64,000 nt of DNA, taken from Zeugodacus cucurbitae (Eukaryota > Arthropoda > Insecta > Diptera > Tephritidae). The stretch lies in NCBI RefSeq assembly GCF_028554725.1, contig NC_071667.1, positions 80,948,001-81,012,000 on the forward strand, given 5' to 3'. Numbering within the stretch: position 1 is the stretch's first letter; each line of letters starts with the position of its first letter. The position numbers and the translations under genes were made by a program. Shown in pieces: positions 23,085 through 34,660 of the stretch. The notes beneath the pieces are model-generated. The model saw nothing but the letters and a program-made list of their open reading frames with translations. It was not told the origin of the DNA and ran no database searches.

Positions 23085-25012
23085 TTAATTCGGTGGCAGA
23101 TATGCCACGGAAGGCTCAGCATCACTCTGACTATTTGACAACGGCGCTGCCGCAGGCGAGGCAAAGTCCAAAACTGGAGCCACACCTTCGTTTGAGTGTT
23201 GCGATTGACCGCCGAGCGACTCGTATTGCGCTTGAATGGCGTGTTGTGCATGCGCCGCATCTTCGGGCGTGCGATACTTGACGAAATGCACCTCTGGTGC
23301 ATGCGTTTGGCCACCCTGCAGCGCCTGCAATTTGTTGGCCAACTCAGAGACATCAGGTTGCTTGCTAAGCACATAAATAGCGGTACGCTGCTCGGCAGCC
23401 TGTTTGGCCAATTGCAGTACGGCGTTGCTGAGTCCTTGATTTTCGGGCGCCTTAATGAATACCACACGTAAGTTCTTCTTTAGTGAACCGCCGATTTGGT
23501 CAGCACCGATATTTTCCTCGAACTCGTGTTCGGGCGCCGCGTAAGTGTAGAATTCTTTGTTGTATTCGACGTGTCCAGAGGATTGTGGACCTAATCCCGT
23601 TCCACTACTGCTGTCAGCATAGTTTCCGGCATCATTAACGCCAGCGAATCCGCCAAATCCACCGTTAGCTGTAGCGGCAGCTCCACCGGCGGTGTAGCTG
23701 TTGGCTCCGTTTGCGATAGCACTGCCGTGTAGGACTCCTCCAATTGGAGCATCGTGTCCAAGTGGCTGGTAATTGTATCCCAAATTATCCGCCGCTGCGG
23801 CAGCAACGAGGTAAAAAAACTGGAAGAAGTTAGAAGATTTCTTTAATATTATATCTTAGAAAATATAAGGGATATAAATAACTGTTAAGTTTGAAAATTT
23901 AAATCTATAGCCCAGACAACAGACAGACGAGATGGTTGGAACCGAAAGAATTATAGACACAGCGGTACCCTGAACCAGTTCATAAACAGTCTAAGAAAAT
24001 CAGACTGTATCCCTCTAAAGTTGGGCTCCAATAGTTGCTTTCAGGCGACGATACCCTCTTGACGTGAATGGCGAAGATAAGAGGATACTATCTCAATCTA
24101 TATCGACTGGAGTAGGTGCAGTAGTATACTCCATAATCTCGACATATCTCTCTCTATCCGTCTACCAAACTCAGACTGCATCTTCCAAGCGGAAGTACTA
24201 GGCATAGAGAAGACCTTTAGAGCTCTATTAAACAACTATGGGAGGATACAAAAAGTAACCATACGTAGAAACTAACAGATAGGCAGGTGACATAACGGCA
24301 ACTGCAGGGAGGCTTTCAGCTCACTAGCAGAACGCAATCTATCCATAATCTGAATACCCAGCCACAGGAACATTATCGGAAATGAAAAAGCTGGCGAGCT
24401 GGCAATATTAGAAGCCCCTCTAGATGAATCCGATCAGAGAGGGCAAGACGGATATTGAGTGATTAAGTCACGAAACAAATTGTATTCCTATGAGATTGTT
24501 ACTCAATGCCGATCAATTGGTCTTTGATCTATCTTCTTGTTAATCGACTTTCCTGACTGTTTGAACTATAAATTGAGTGCAATTCCATTTAGAATTGTAT
24601 TACGACATATAATCCGAACTGTAGTTGGGCACTTTGGACTAACAGGCTCTCAATAGCTCTGCTTGATTGGGGAGACAGTTTGAATTCCCATATATAAGAA
24701 CAAATTGGAATTATATTTATTAATAAACCACATTTTCTTCAATTCGATTTTTCCAAATATCTATTTTCAGTTTTCGTTTGGATAACGGTAAACATCTCTC
24801 AGACAGTGGAGACTAATTTAGTTCCAACTATTATGCAACACTCAATTCTTTTCTCAAACTATCTTTCAACAAAATTTTAGACAACTTAGACAACTTTCCA
24901 CTTCTAACCACACTTCCTCACTATGCCTCATATTTTTTAAAAATCAACACAATTCCAATGCACCCGCATCACAAAACTTTGACACTTGAACACTTACGAG
25001 AAATCCGTACAT
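23085..25012 (-). CDS. Tweedle family cuticular protein (two exons)
   Basis: Exon 1 is 24,998-25,012 (ATG plus four codons, MYGFL) with donor GTAAGT. Exon 2 is 23,819 down to 23,085 (acceptor CTTCCAG, stop TAA). The join is in phase 0 and gives 249 residues. Residues 1-15 form a signal peptide (MYGFLFFYLVAAAAA). Residues about 30-85 are Gly/Ala/Ser-rich. Residues about 90-205 are the Tweedle domain (DUF243), with its family blocks KEFYTYAAPE, LRVVFIKAPENQ, AIYVLSKQPD and EVHFVKYRTPEDA. Tweedle proteins are secreted insect-only structural proteins that bind cuticle and affect body shape. The blocks resemble the Drosophila cluster at 97C, near which amontillado also lies. That position is from memory, and the exact orthologue cannot be fixed. 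The five-codon first exon is typical of cuticle genes. No damage is seen. The 1.2 kb intron holds retrotransposon debris. Confidence 0.93.
23930..24480 (+). mobile_element. RNase H remnant of a non-LTR retrotransposon in the Tweedle intron
   Basis: On the plus strand, opposite to the gene, broken frames read SDCIFQAEVLGIEK at about 24,170-24,215 (Glu block), then a segment ending in PSHRNIIGNEKAGELA at about 24,359-24,405 (the WxPSHxxIxGNEKADELA block, with the final Asp changed to Gly) and LDESDQRGQDG. It is a decayed fragment, and lies entirely within the intron (23,820-24,997). Confidence 0.75.
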
Positions 25013-25116
25013 CTTTCGTTCGCAATATTGATGAATGGTCCCGACCAAATTTGGGCACTGGTCTGACGTTAATGAAAGCTAAAACGTGTTTATGGCTTGC
25101 GATATCGGCGCGCGTG

Positions 25117-25125
25117 TTTTATAGA
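25117..25125 (-). promoter_or_regulatory. TATA box of the Tweedle gene
   Basis: On the minus strand CTATAAAAC lies about 105-113 bases upstream of the ATG at 25,012. This would place transcription start near 25,090 and give a 5' leader of about 75 bases. Cuticle genes usually have strong TATA promoters. No exact initiator was confirmed. Confidence 0.6.
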
Positions 25126-25129
25126 TGAA

Positions 25130-28100
25130 ATGCAGTGAAATTGTGTCTCGATTTGAAGAGGGTCAATAAAGATATGATAAATGTGGTGTAAACAAAAACA
25201 AATGACAAAACTAAAAAACCAAATGAAAGACAAAAGTCAGCGCAAAAGTTGCACACCAAACACTAATCACTCGTGAATATTGCAAACCAATCTCGAAACC
25301 ATACGAAAACAGTGTGATTTAGATTTAGCAATTTAGCAACCAGCAGCGAAGTTGTGCTCGGAAGTTGCGCTCAAATTGATATTGATGGGATTATAATTAG
25401 TGATAAATGCTACAAAATGTCAGTCGCATGTAATTGATCTTTGTGAAAAATATATTCGTTTAAAAAGGGGAGCGTAAACAAGATTTTCAATTAACGCATT
25501 ACTCTTTCCTAGGTCAACATTTAATTAATAGTTGGTGTGGAATTCGCAAAAAAAAAAGAGAAAATATAAGTTTTGAATAAAAAAATATCGGCTAGAGTGG
25601 TGAACAATCTCTTGATTTGCTTAGTAATATTTCTCCGATCGTCAATCTGTGTTTCAATTGAAGTCTTAGTTAAAAATTGAATTATCTTATTCTCCAGTTA
25701 TTCATGCGAATATGTATATATGTTCGATTAGACCTGGTCTAGATAAATGTTTTGGATGAGACAATAATATGTCGTTTTGAGAGTGAAATCAAGTGATAGA
25801 GAGATTGAGGGTGAATCATTCGAAATCTATAAAATATCACACATTGACCAAAGAGTCCTATTTATTTCCCATTAAATTACTTCTTATCTCGTCTTGAATA
25901 AATTATATGTATATATTAAATATATTGTGTCATAAACTTTGGGTATCCAACTTAGTCTAATAATATTTATATTTTTTTTATTCGAGGATACCACGTTAGA
26001 TTCATGAATTATTTTCCGACTCGAATTACTCTCAATTTACGCTCAAGTTGATTTGAGGCTAAGTTACAAACTAACAGGTCAGGTTAGTGTTAGATTAACT
26101 AACCAACTCGATCCCATGACAATAGAGTCTAAGTAACGAAAACGGACCCGACCAACTACAACAGTAGTAACAATCAATTTCAGAAAACTCCTGGCTTGCA
26201 AAAAATGGTATAATATTAGACAATAAAACTTAATTCCAAAAGCAATAGGTTTCCAGAAATGGAAAAGTACGCAAATCATATTTAAAGACCAGAGTGAAGG
26301 AAAGTGCTCATAGGAAATTCGATTTTAGAAGACTTATTTATACCTTCAAGATTTCACTATCTATTATTTTTGGTTCCTCTTACTCCTGTAAATACCATAG
26401 GGCCAGAATGAAACAGGTCCAATCATTTCTGTCACATGCGATACGCTTTATTTCGCCCAAACTTTTTCCTGTTAGTCTAAGGTACGAGTCCAACTGCTTT
26501 CTCCAGGTATAAGCGGCAGATCCGCTCTCGCGGCTCTCTCTTTCTCTATAGCGTAAGATTTATCCAATCCAAATGCCAGCAGGGATTCCCGCTGGCAGAT
26601 CCAGCCCAATCACTCATCGATCTTAATATCACATGATTAACCATTGGTTTTTGTTAGGTTGAGTACGATTGCAAGTTATGAAAAGTCCTATTTCTTGAAG
26701 AGTATGAAATCTCTATATTCAATTTCACTATAAAATAATATCAAATTAGATAAAGCGCAAAAACTTATGGCGACCCTAGTAAATACTCACACTCATCGAT
26801 AACCAAATGCAAACAAAGCGAATATCGGTAGAAATTTACGCATTTACGATTTACACATTATGCAAGAAAGCGAAAATGAATAGGTGTGTATTTCATAATA
26901 AAAGTCGCTCAAACAGTCGTCAAACAAAGGTCGCGAAATTAATTTGAAGAAAAATGTTAAAAACAAAAACAATAAACAATCAACAAAATCAAACAATTAG
27001 CCGCAAAGCAAAGCCATAAAACGGGTTTTACTAAACTACACAGACAAAGCGATAGATGCGATAAACTAATAACCCATCGGCCCGCAACATTTGTAAGCTT
27101 ACAAATAGACACTTTGTAAGCACTCGCGCAAGCGTAGCTGCGTTTGTCTACGACGGGCGCTCGAAGGTAATTAATTAAAAAATACTAATTTGCATTTGCT
27201 TGAGCGCCACACGTTTCGGTCGGCGTTTGTGCCGATTTCAATGTCACATTTCGCTTTTAAGCGCTGGCTTTTTACAGCTACAAAGCGAAAAGAAAAGCAA
27301 TTAGCATTTATAGTGACTAACAGAAATCTGAATGGAGATGAAGAGACAGCACACTCACCCATACATACTCATACATACTCATACCTACATATGTATGTAT
27401 ATGTGAGCTAAATAACTGTAAAGTATTTAAATTGAAAATAAACGGTAATACAAGGCATGAATGAGCATTAATTTGCCGTTTGGCTTAAATGAGCGTGTTT
27501 CAATGCAATTGTGACAGTTAATATTGGCTCAATTAAATAACTGGCTTATTTTGTAGACAACACGCCCGGCTGTCTGCCGCAAATATTGTCTCAACTACAC
27601 AATGGTTGTCTATTTCGTGAAAATTGCTGGTTCGTAGTTGTGGCAAATAGCCGAAAACCATTTAGCACCATAAATCTGAACACAGACACTTCAAAATCAG
27701 TGGGCTCATCAGCTTGTCCATTGTTTGGAGACACAAACGCACACAGAATTTCTGTGAAACCACAAACATTAACTAAAGTCTTGTGCTTGAGCTCCGAAGT
27801 GTTTGGCTTTAAATTTCAACAATTACTTGAAGACAACTCTAGTATGTACAAAACTAATATATACACTCAAGTATATAGTAAATGATTTATGTACTTATTT
27901 GTAGAATATTCCACATGAAAATGCTTGTATGCTTTCAATTCTATATATATATATATGTATGTGTGCGTGTGTCAATGAAAATGTCTTCGGTGAAAAGACA
28001 ATTTCGACAATGTCTTTAAGTGTGTTTCATCTAACTGTAGTGTCATCTAGCCATTCATTTATCCAATGTGTGTATACTATAAACACAGAAACCATGTGAT

Positions 28101-31100
28101 ATTACACACTGCTCTTTTTGGGTATCTGTACAAAGAAGAGTATGCTGCAGAGCTCATGAGCTAATAAATTGTAAGCAACACCTACGAACACGTGTAGCTT
28201 CTAACGCTTCTAAACAATAAACTCCGAAATAGCTGTGAGCTTATTTACAGTTTATAGCGGAAAACAATTTTTGCTTTCGAATCAATTTCACTGGAGGAGA
28301 AATTGATAAATTAAATCCATAAATTTGATGATTTAATTCCTAAAGAGGAACAGATATTGCGCTTTTTAGAGTTATCGATTCAGAGTCTATATATTCCATA
28401 TTGAAACTGTACATCTAACACCACATTTTGTCAGTGTCGATATAGTCTAATATTTTATCTGCCAGCAAATTGATATTAATGTTGACGAAATCGTAGTTTG
28501 AAATGAAAAAAGATTTTATAAATTGACCTGGGAGACAATATGCACACATATTGTGGATTCGTTTGAGAATAGATTTTCCACTAGGTTAACAACAATAGAC
28601 TTTATTGGAATGAAATTTGTCTTATCAAATTCTGAAGGAACTAAAAGGGAATTATAATTAATTATATATTTCTCTTCCATCTGCAAAAAACATTATCCGA
28701 GTAGCCTTAGAGAATACTATATAATTAGCATACCTTGGTCGGATGTAAAATCGAATTTGTCATTATACAATTACTGTCTACGCACTCAATCGTAGATTTT
28801 TTGGGAGCTTCAGACGAACTCTTAATGCGGTAAATTACCAAATGGACTATAAATTGACTTGGAACTGTACAGAACATGTAAGACTTATATTTATATACAT
28901 AGAAATATTAGCAAACAACGTAACATCAATCTAATGAGAAAGTGTACGAAGTAAAGCAAACTTCATTAAGCCGAATAAGAACTATTCCATGAATTTGATT
29001 AATCTTATTTGAACAGACCAGGGGAGCCACAGATCTATCAACTGGTCTTTTAGATTTATTGAAATTAATGAACAAACGGTATAGAACTTTCACATCCTTA
29101 CAACCTCAATATCGCCAATAATGAAATAAAGTACACGCAGATTTAAGACACTTTAAGTTTTCAATCCTAGAGAAATCTAAACATAACCACAAAATTGTAC
29201 ACTGTCGAATGAAGACAATATAGTTTTATTGCTGTCTTAGATAGGTCTTCAGAAGTTGATAAATATGCAATGAGAGCGTAAGCCAAATTTTATCATTAGA
29301 AAACAATTTAACTTCAGTGATAGTTGGAAACCTCTTAAGTACATTAAATTTGGATAATCCTCTTCCCAGCTTTCCAAAAGCTAATTCGAAATAACTTTGT
29401 GAATAGGAAAAAACCAAACCTTTACTAAATCAAGTAACAACTGTTAAATAGACCAACTCCGAAAACAATATTGTCTCATTAAAAGCCATACGTCTAAGAA
29501 CCTCCACGTATATTTGTTTGAGTTTTCTAACCTCAAAATATAAAACGTACGATAAGCGTTAACTCCTTAAAATAGGAAACGTTTTCATGCAAAATATACT
29601 CATATTGGCTTCTCAATATGTCCCGTGATGGGTAAGGTAAATGAAAACTAATTTTGATATTGATCGGCAACTGGATAGGACTTTCTAATACCTAAAACCT
29701 TACCATCGTCTACGGTGAAGATATTTTTTCCATCTAAGAGAAATCTAGACACAATATAACAATGGAATTGCGAATGAGACCGTAATCCTGAAAGCATATC
29801 CTTTTAATAGACGTTAATTTTTAAATTTCATTATCTTTGGTAAGTCGGAGATGACCACTCAAAATAAGCTCACAGCTGGAATATTTGATGTGAAATTGAA
29901 AGGAAGTTGTTTCTAAAGGTAGATGATTGAATGCGAAACTAGAAGAGTAGCAACTGGGCACATATTATAATATTTACCTTTAAATATACAACATACATAT
30001 TAGAAATGAAAATGAAATTAGAAGATCTGGGAGTGATCCATTGAAAATAATTAATTTATATTAAGTAGTTGTGTGAACCTCTACCTAAGGCAACTGATCC
30101 CCATAGTTCTATATTAAGTTAGAACCTGTTCCCACGGAAATCGGGTCTTCGTAACCCGAACAGGCCCAGATTCGACCAAGGGCTGTTAACTTCAATAAAA
30201 TTATTTGATGCATATTTTCAGCAAAATTACGCTAGAACAGGCTACCAAAAGTCTGCACAAGACAATGTTACAGAATAACTATTTATCAAGAATGAAACTA
30301 AGTCACTTTAATCATATAGAAACAGTGTCGCCTGCAATAGTCTCAATTGGTAATTATAATTTATTACAGTTATAAAACAACAATTTGTTGTAAAACTTTG
30401 TGATACTTGTACTACCTGCTACAGTTGCGGCTGTCATACAATTCTACATAAATGTACACAAATGTAGACATGCAAGGACATTAGTGAACGTATGAGTATA
30501 CTATACACAACAACAACAATGTACGAGTATGCATTGCCCATTATTGTTCATATTTGCTGGCATTCATACTCGTGTCGTGTTTTGTTTGTCATTCATCAAG
30601 TTAAGAGCTGAATGTCCTTTTGTCTCAAAACATTGTCAGTCGCTTGTCTCGACACCATCACTTCGGTTAGTTCGTTCAGCAACAGTCAGTTAGTGAGACG
30701 GTTTTGTTGGTTTGGTTGGACAGTGTACTATCCTTGCACAATCATAATTTTATCGCATTTACCGTTTATCTTTACGTTTGCCTTTTTGCTATATGTGATT
30801 TAAGTTATGCCCACCCGCTTGGCCTTCAGCGCCACTCGCACTCGGTTATGTAGCCATAAGTCTAGTCCCGACATTGTCGAGTATTTGTTCCTCTGTGGCT
30901 CCGCACAGCAGGACACAATGCAACGCCACAAAACAAATAATACTCGAGTGTTCGTTTTATTTAATTTCACTTGTACTGAATGTGTTATGGCGTAATAAAA
31001 ATGTGTCATAAGGTCTGCTGAGTAGTCGTCAAAAACACGAAAGCCCCACTTACTCGCATGTACTCGTATGTACCATAAGTGTGTCAGCAGTCTTAAACCA

Positions 31101-31412
31101 AATAAATTGAGACCTCAATTGAGACGAAGGTACTCGGGCGGAATTTGTAGTTAATTTTTATAATGAATTTTTATTAAGGCGTAGATTTGAAACATATTAA
31201 AGCCATCATTGATTCGCCATTTCACTGCTCGCTATCTTTACAAAGTTATCAATTTGACTTTGGTGCAAGAGAGGATGCGATTACCTCGTAGATGTGGTAT
31301 AACCCGTTTCTTCAATGCTTTCGTTTTGCCTCGTAAGTGCAGTCAGTCTCTTTTAACCACTGGTATAGTCTGTTCGATTGATCATTGACTAATGCTTGAA
31401 GATAGCGATCGA
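25130..31412. other. Long intergenic spacer, no supported gene
   Basis: Six kilobases of AT-rich DNA without a recognisable coding frame. Points of note: a CATA-type tract at 27,360-27,400, a TA tract at 27,941-27,956, and a possible initiator context around 30,685 (ACAGTCAGTTAG) followed by a short frame without recognisable product. An unannotated non-coding RNA or distant exons cannot be excluded. Confidence 0.4.
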
Positions 31413-31415
31413 TTA

Positions 31416-31915
31416 CACAACCCCAAGAAAAAAATTTGGTTCTGACCTATGGGTCTTACTATGTGTACCTTATGTTTTTGGCGTCGCTGAGGTCCATCCG
31501 AGGTCCATTTAACCCCATCAGATCAGAGTTTTGACATAACCACCATCGCGGGTTTTCGGGGTTACGGATTACGAATTCGGTATAGATTTTTTCAAAATTC
31601 GATATGCCGGATCCAATATCGCGGACCCTTTTTTTTAACTTCATCGGACTCGCTTGAATCTCGTTACTCGGAGGTTTTAGGGGTGGCTAATTAGAAATTT
31701 GATGTTACTTTCCACTGAATTCAAAATGACAGACCAATATGGCGGACACATTTTAAAAATCCGCCATATTGGATCCGCCATTTTGAATTTTGCAAAACCG
31801 GTAATGGATTCGTAATCAGCGACTCTGAAAACCCCCGAGTAAAAAGTTTCAAGCGATTCCGATGAATTTTTCAAAAGCCCCCAGGTCAGAACCAAAACTT
31901 TTTTATGTGGCTGTG
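31416..31915. mobile_element. 500-bp MITE-like element with TTA duplication
   Basis: Imperfect terminal inverted repeats of about 40 bases start CACAACCCCAAG at the left and CACAGCCACATA when the right end is read inward. Both contain TTTGGTTCTGACCT. TTA flanks both sides (31,413-31,415 and 31,916-31,918). The interior has a short palindromic region (ATATTGGATCCGCCATTTTG and related words at 31,735-31,800) and no transposase. A 3-base TTA duplication fits PIF/Harbinger-type insertion; class is inference. Confidence 0.75.
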
Positions 31916-31918
31916 TTA

Positions 31919-32759
31919 TTCATTCTACTCTTCCAGTGGTCATATCGAAAGAAATTATTAATGAAAGCTTAAAATCATAAAAAAGCAGTCTCACTCATTT
32001 TTTGTCATATGAAAAATTAGGCAAATTTTACACTAAACCCAAAGTGGTCCTTCTTCTAACCACTTCACATTTCCCCTACAGGGTTCACACTTATCTAAAC
32101 ACTTATTCATTCTTCCAAGAATATAGCAATAAAAGTTTGTTAAAGATTGCTTTCTCTTATTACTTACGATTATTAAGTTTTCTTCCAACACACAACACAC
32201 GCACAGCTGGAACATTCTCGCAACCCCCCCACTGTGTTGTGGACACCATATGAAACTAGTTAGAGCAAATATTTGTGTGTTCGCATGCGTATATTCATGC
32301 AATTATGTTGTCTGCAGCTTATTTAATATATTTATGTTGTATACACTCTGCTGTGGGTGGGTGCGTTTGTCAGGCGTATCAACAGGTAAACAATATCAAT
32401 TGTTATCTTCTATCGTTGTTGGTTGTGCGTGTGTGTGTGTGTTCGAACTTAATGCCAGCATATAATTTATGGTTGAAATGTTTTAACTGTATAAAAGCAA
32501 TTTGAATTAGTTATGTGCTAAGTGATTAGTAATTGAATGTAGGCGTTAAACTGATTTGCAAATCAATTCATATGACTATTTCACTGCCTCTTACGTATAC
32601 AAGATTATATAGTATATTATTCGCATAAATTATCGAATATATATATATATTTTGATGGTGCATTTTATGAATCGAATTATTGGCATTTTGTTGCTTTCGA
32701 ACGCAATTACTTGTTACAAATTTGCGCATTATAGACTAGTAGTCGAAAAATATTAGAAT
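31919..32759. other. Spacer between two non-autonomous elements
   Basis: Contains a GT tract (32,427-32,441) and TA tract (32,638-32,652). No gene or bounded element recognised. Confidence 0.4.
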
Positions 32760-32763
32760 TTAA

Positions 32764-33472
32764 GGGGTATAAAATCGATTTTTTTGTTTTTTTTTGGCTT
32801 ATTAATTTCTACAACATCTCAAGAATACTATCCTAAATTTTCGATCCGAATAATAGTTTCGGAGATACAGCCTTTGGAAGGTGTGCGCCCCAAGCCAAGT
32901 ACTATTGTTACTCAAAGCTTTAAACGCGTTTCTCTCGGAACCGTATTTTCAAAGTCAGTTGTCAAATTTTCTCGAAAACTACTCAACAGATCTTGATGAA
33001 ATTTTGAACAGGTGTTCGAGATACAATTTACTCGTGCTTGAACGAAGGATTTTTTTTTTTTCAAGTACAACTATTAAAAAAAAAAATGTCAAGCAAATTT
33101 GACCGAAATTCTTACTTTTTGGAAAACTGTCTGCCAAAATTCCAAATTTTATTTTTTTTTGTCTTTCCTTCGTTCAAGCACGAGTTTACCTAAAACACTT
33201 ATTTTTGTTTTTGCTTTTGTTTATTTTTTTTTTTTTGGATGATCCTGTCAGGAGTTATGCTGACAACGTGGACGCACCTTTTTCCGAAGGGTCACCGGAA
33301 ATGACGTCACAGTGAAAAGTTTTAATTTTTTTTTTTTAATTTCTGAAATTATTCTTTAAATATATATCTATACGACAGAAAAAAGTTTTGAACTAAATAA
33401 ATAATTTTTTACATAGAAAAAATAAATATTGAAAATAGGCCATTTTTTACGCAACAAAACCCATGTAACCCC
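32764..33472. mobile_element. TTAA-flanked non-autonomous DNA element (copy B)
   Basis: TTAA lies at 32,760-32,763 and 33,473-33,476. The inner ends are GGGGTATAAAAT on the left and GGGGTTACATGG on the right (read inward). Internal words parallel copy A at 20.3 kb: an AAATCGATTTTTTT block, a TTTCAAAGTC...CTCGAAAAC block and a GGATGATCC block. It also contains a 20-base perfect inverted repeat, ACTCGTGCTTGAACGAAGGA at 33,030-33,049 against 33,166-33,185, able to form a large hairpin. There is no coding frame. Confidence 0.75.
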
Positions 33473-33476
33473 TTAA

Positions 33477-34230
33477 GGAAATTGAAACAAATGTAATGCC
33501 AATATACAAGGCAGAGTCTTTATATCTATGCCAAATCATTTTTTCATAGAGACATATAATTGAAAACAAGATCATCAGCGCTCGGACAGTTTTCAGAACT
33601 TTAATTTTATTTTCAACATTTAACCCAGAAGTATCAATCCAAAACAATTGGTAAAGTAGAAGTGCATATGGAAGTATCGATATACCAGATCAATGTCAAG
33701 GCTTAATTGAGATGATATCCACATGAAAGCCTACAATCGGTAAAGTGGTCATTTTCTGACAATGCGCTTGAAGGAAATTATGCTCAACAGATGTAATGGT
33801 TATAAGGGCATTACCCCGCTTCACTGTGAAAAGTAGATCGAAACTGGAACAAAAATATACCAGCAGTAGGTTTTAGAAGATAAGGTACTCCTTCCGATGG
33901 AGAGATCTACCAGCATGATTCTGCTTCAGTATTGGACTACAGTTTTAAAGTTAAAGTTGGAAAACATGGCCTGTCGAATAATCCACATTTCATTTTTTAT
34001 AACGGCCTGAGCTTGGGACGGAACTTATGACAGGACTAAGTATATAAACAGGAATATATTGGCACTATATCCGCTGACAAAACAAAAAACAGCAGTGTCT
34101 GCACATTGATAAACCTTAGCCAACTTAAAATATAAACAAGTTCACACGAATGAAATGTTTCACGCATTGCTTGAGTAATCTATTCAAATCAACAAATTCA
34201 ATTTAATTTTATATAAAAACCAATTATAAC
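33477..34230. other. Spacer, nothing recognised
   Basis: No open frame of note and no bounded repeat. Confidence 0.4.
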
Positions 34231-34660
34231 AGGGTGGCAACTATGTCTAAACTTTAATTAACAACTTACACTTTGTACGAAGGTAAGAAAATAATCTTAT
34301 TAGTATGATAAATGTGTAGTTGTTATACAATTTCAATAATTTACATTTAAAATCAGGTGGCAACTATGCATTTCTTCGATACAAATGCTGTATAAATGCT
34401 ATATGAATAATTTTCTTGTTAGTTAATTTAATACAAAATTTAACATATTTGATATTTTATCTATAAAATATAAAAGTATGGCAACTCCATTTTAAGTATA
34501 TGTATATTAGCAATATTTAACTAAAGCAAGAAAAATCGCTTACATTTCCTATAATATTTCATTTTCATGTGTATTTTCATAACATCTTATTATAAGCAAG
34601 TGGCAACTATACTCGTATGAAGTAATTTTTTCATTGATGCCAATCTGTAAAATATTATTA
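34231..34660. repeat. Diverged tandem array, period near 122 bp (copy 2)
   Basis: TGGCAACT recurs at 34,235, 34,359, 34,479 and 34,601 (spacing 124, 120, 122). Three units read GTGGCAACTAT almost exactly. The AT-rich filler diverges. The period and core match the array at 0.3-0.75 kb, about 34 kb away. Confidence 0.65.

Noticed and set aside
23066..23471. Open frames antisense or out of frame with the Tweedle gene
   Set aside because: Shadows of a clearly coding frame; no independent start, domain or splice evidence.
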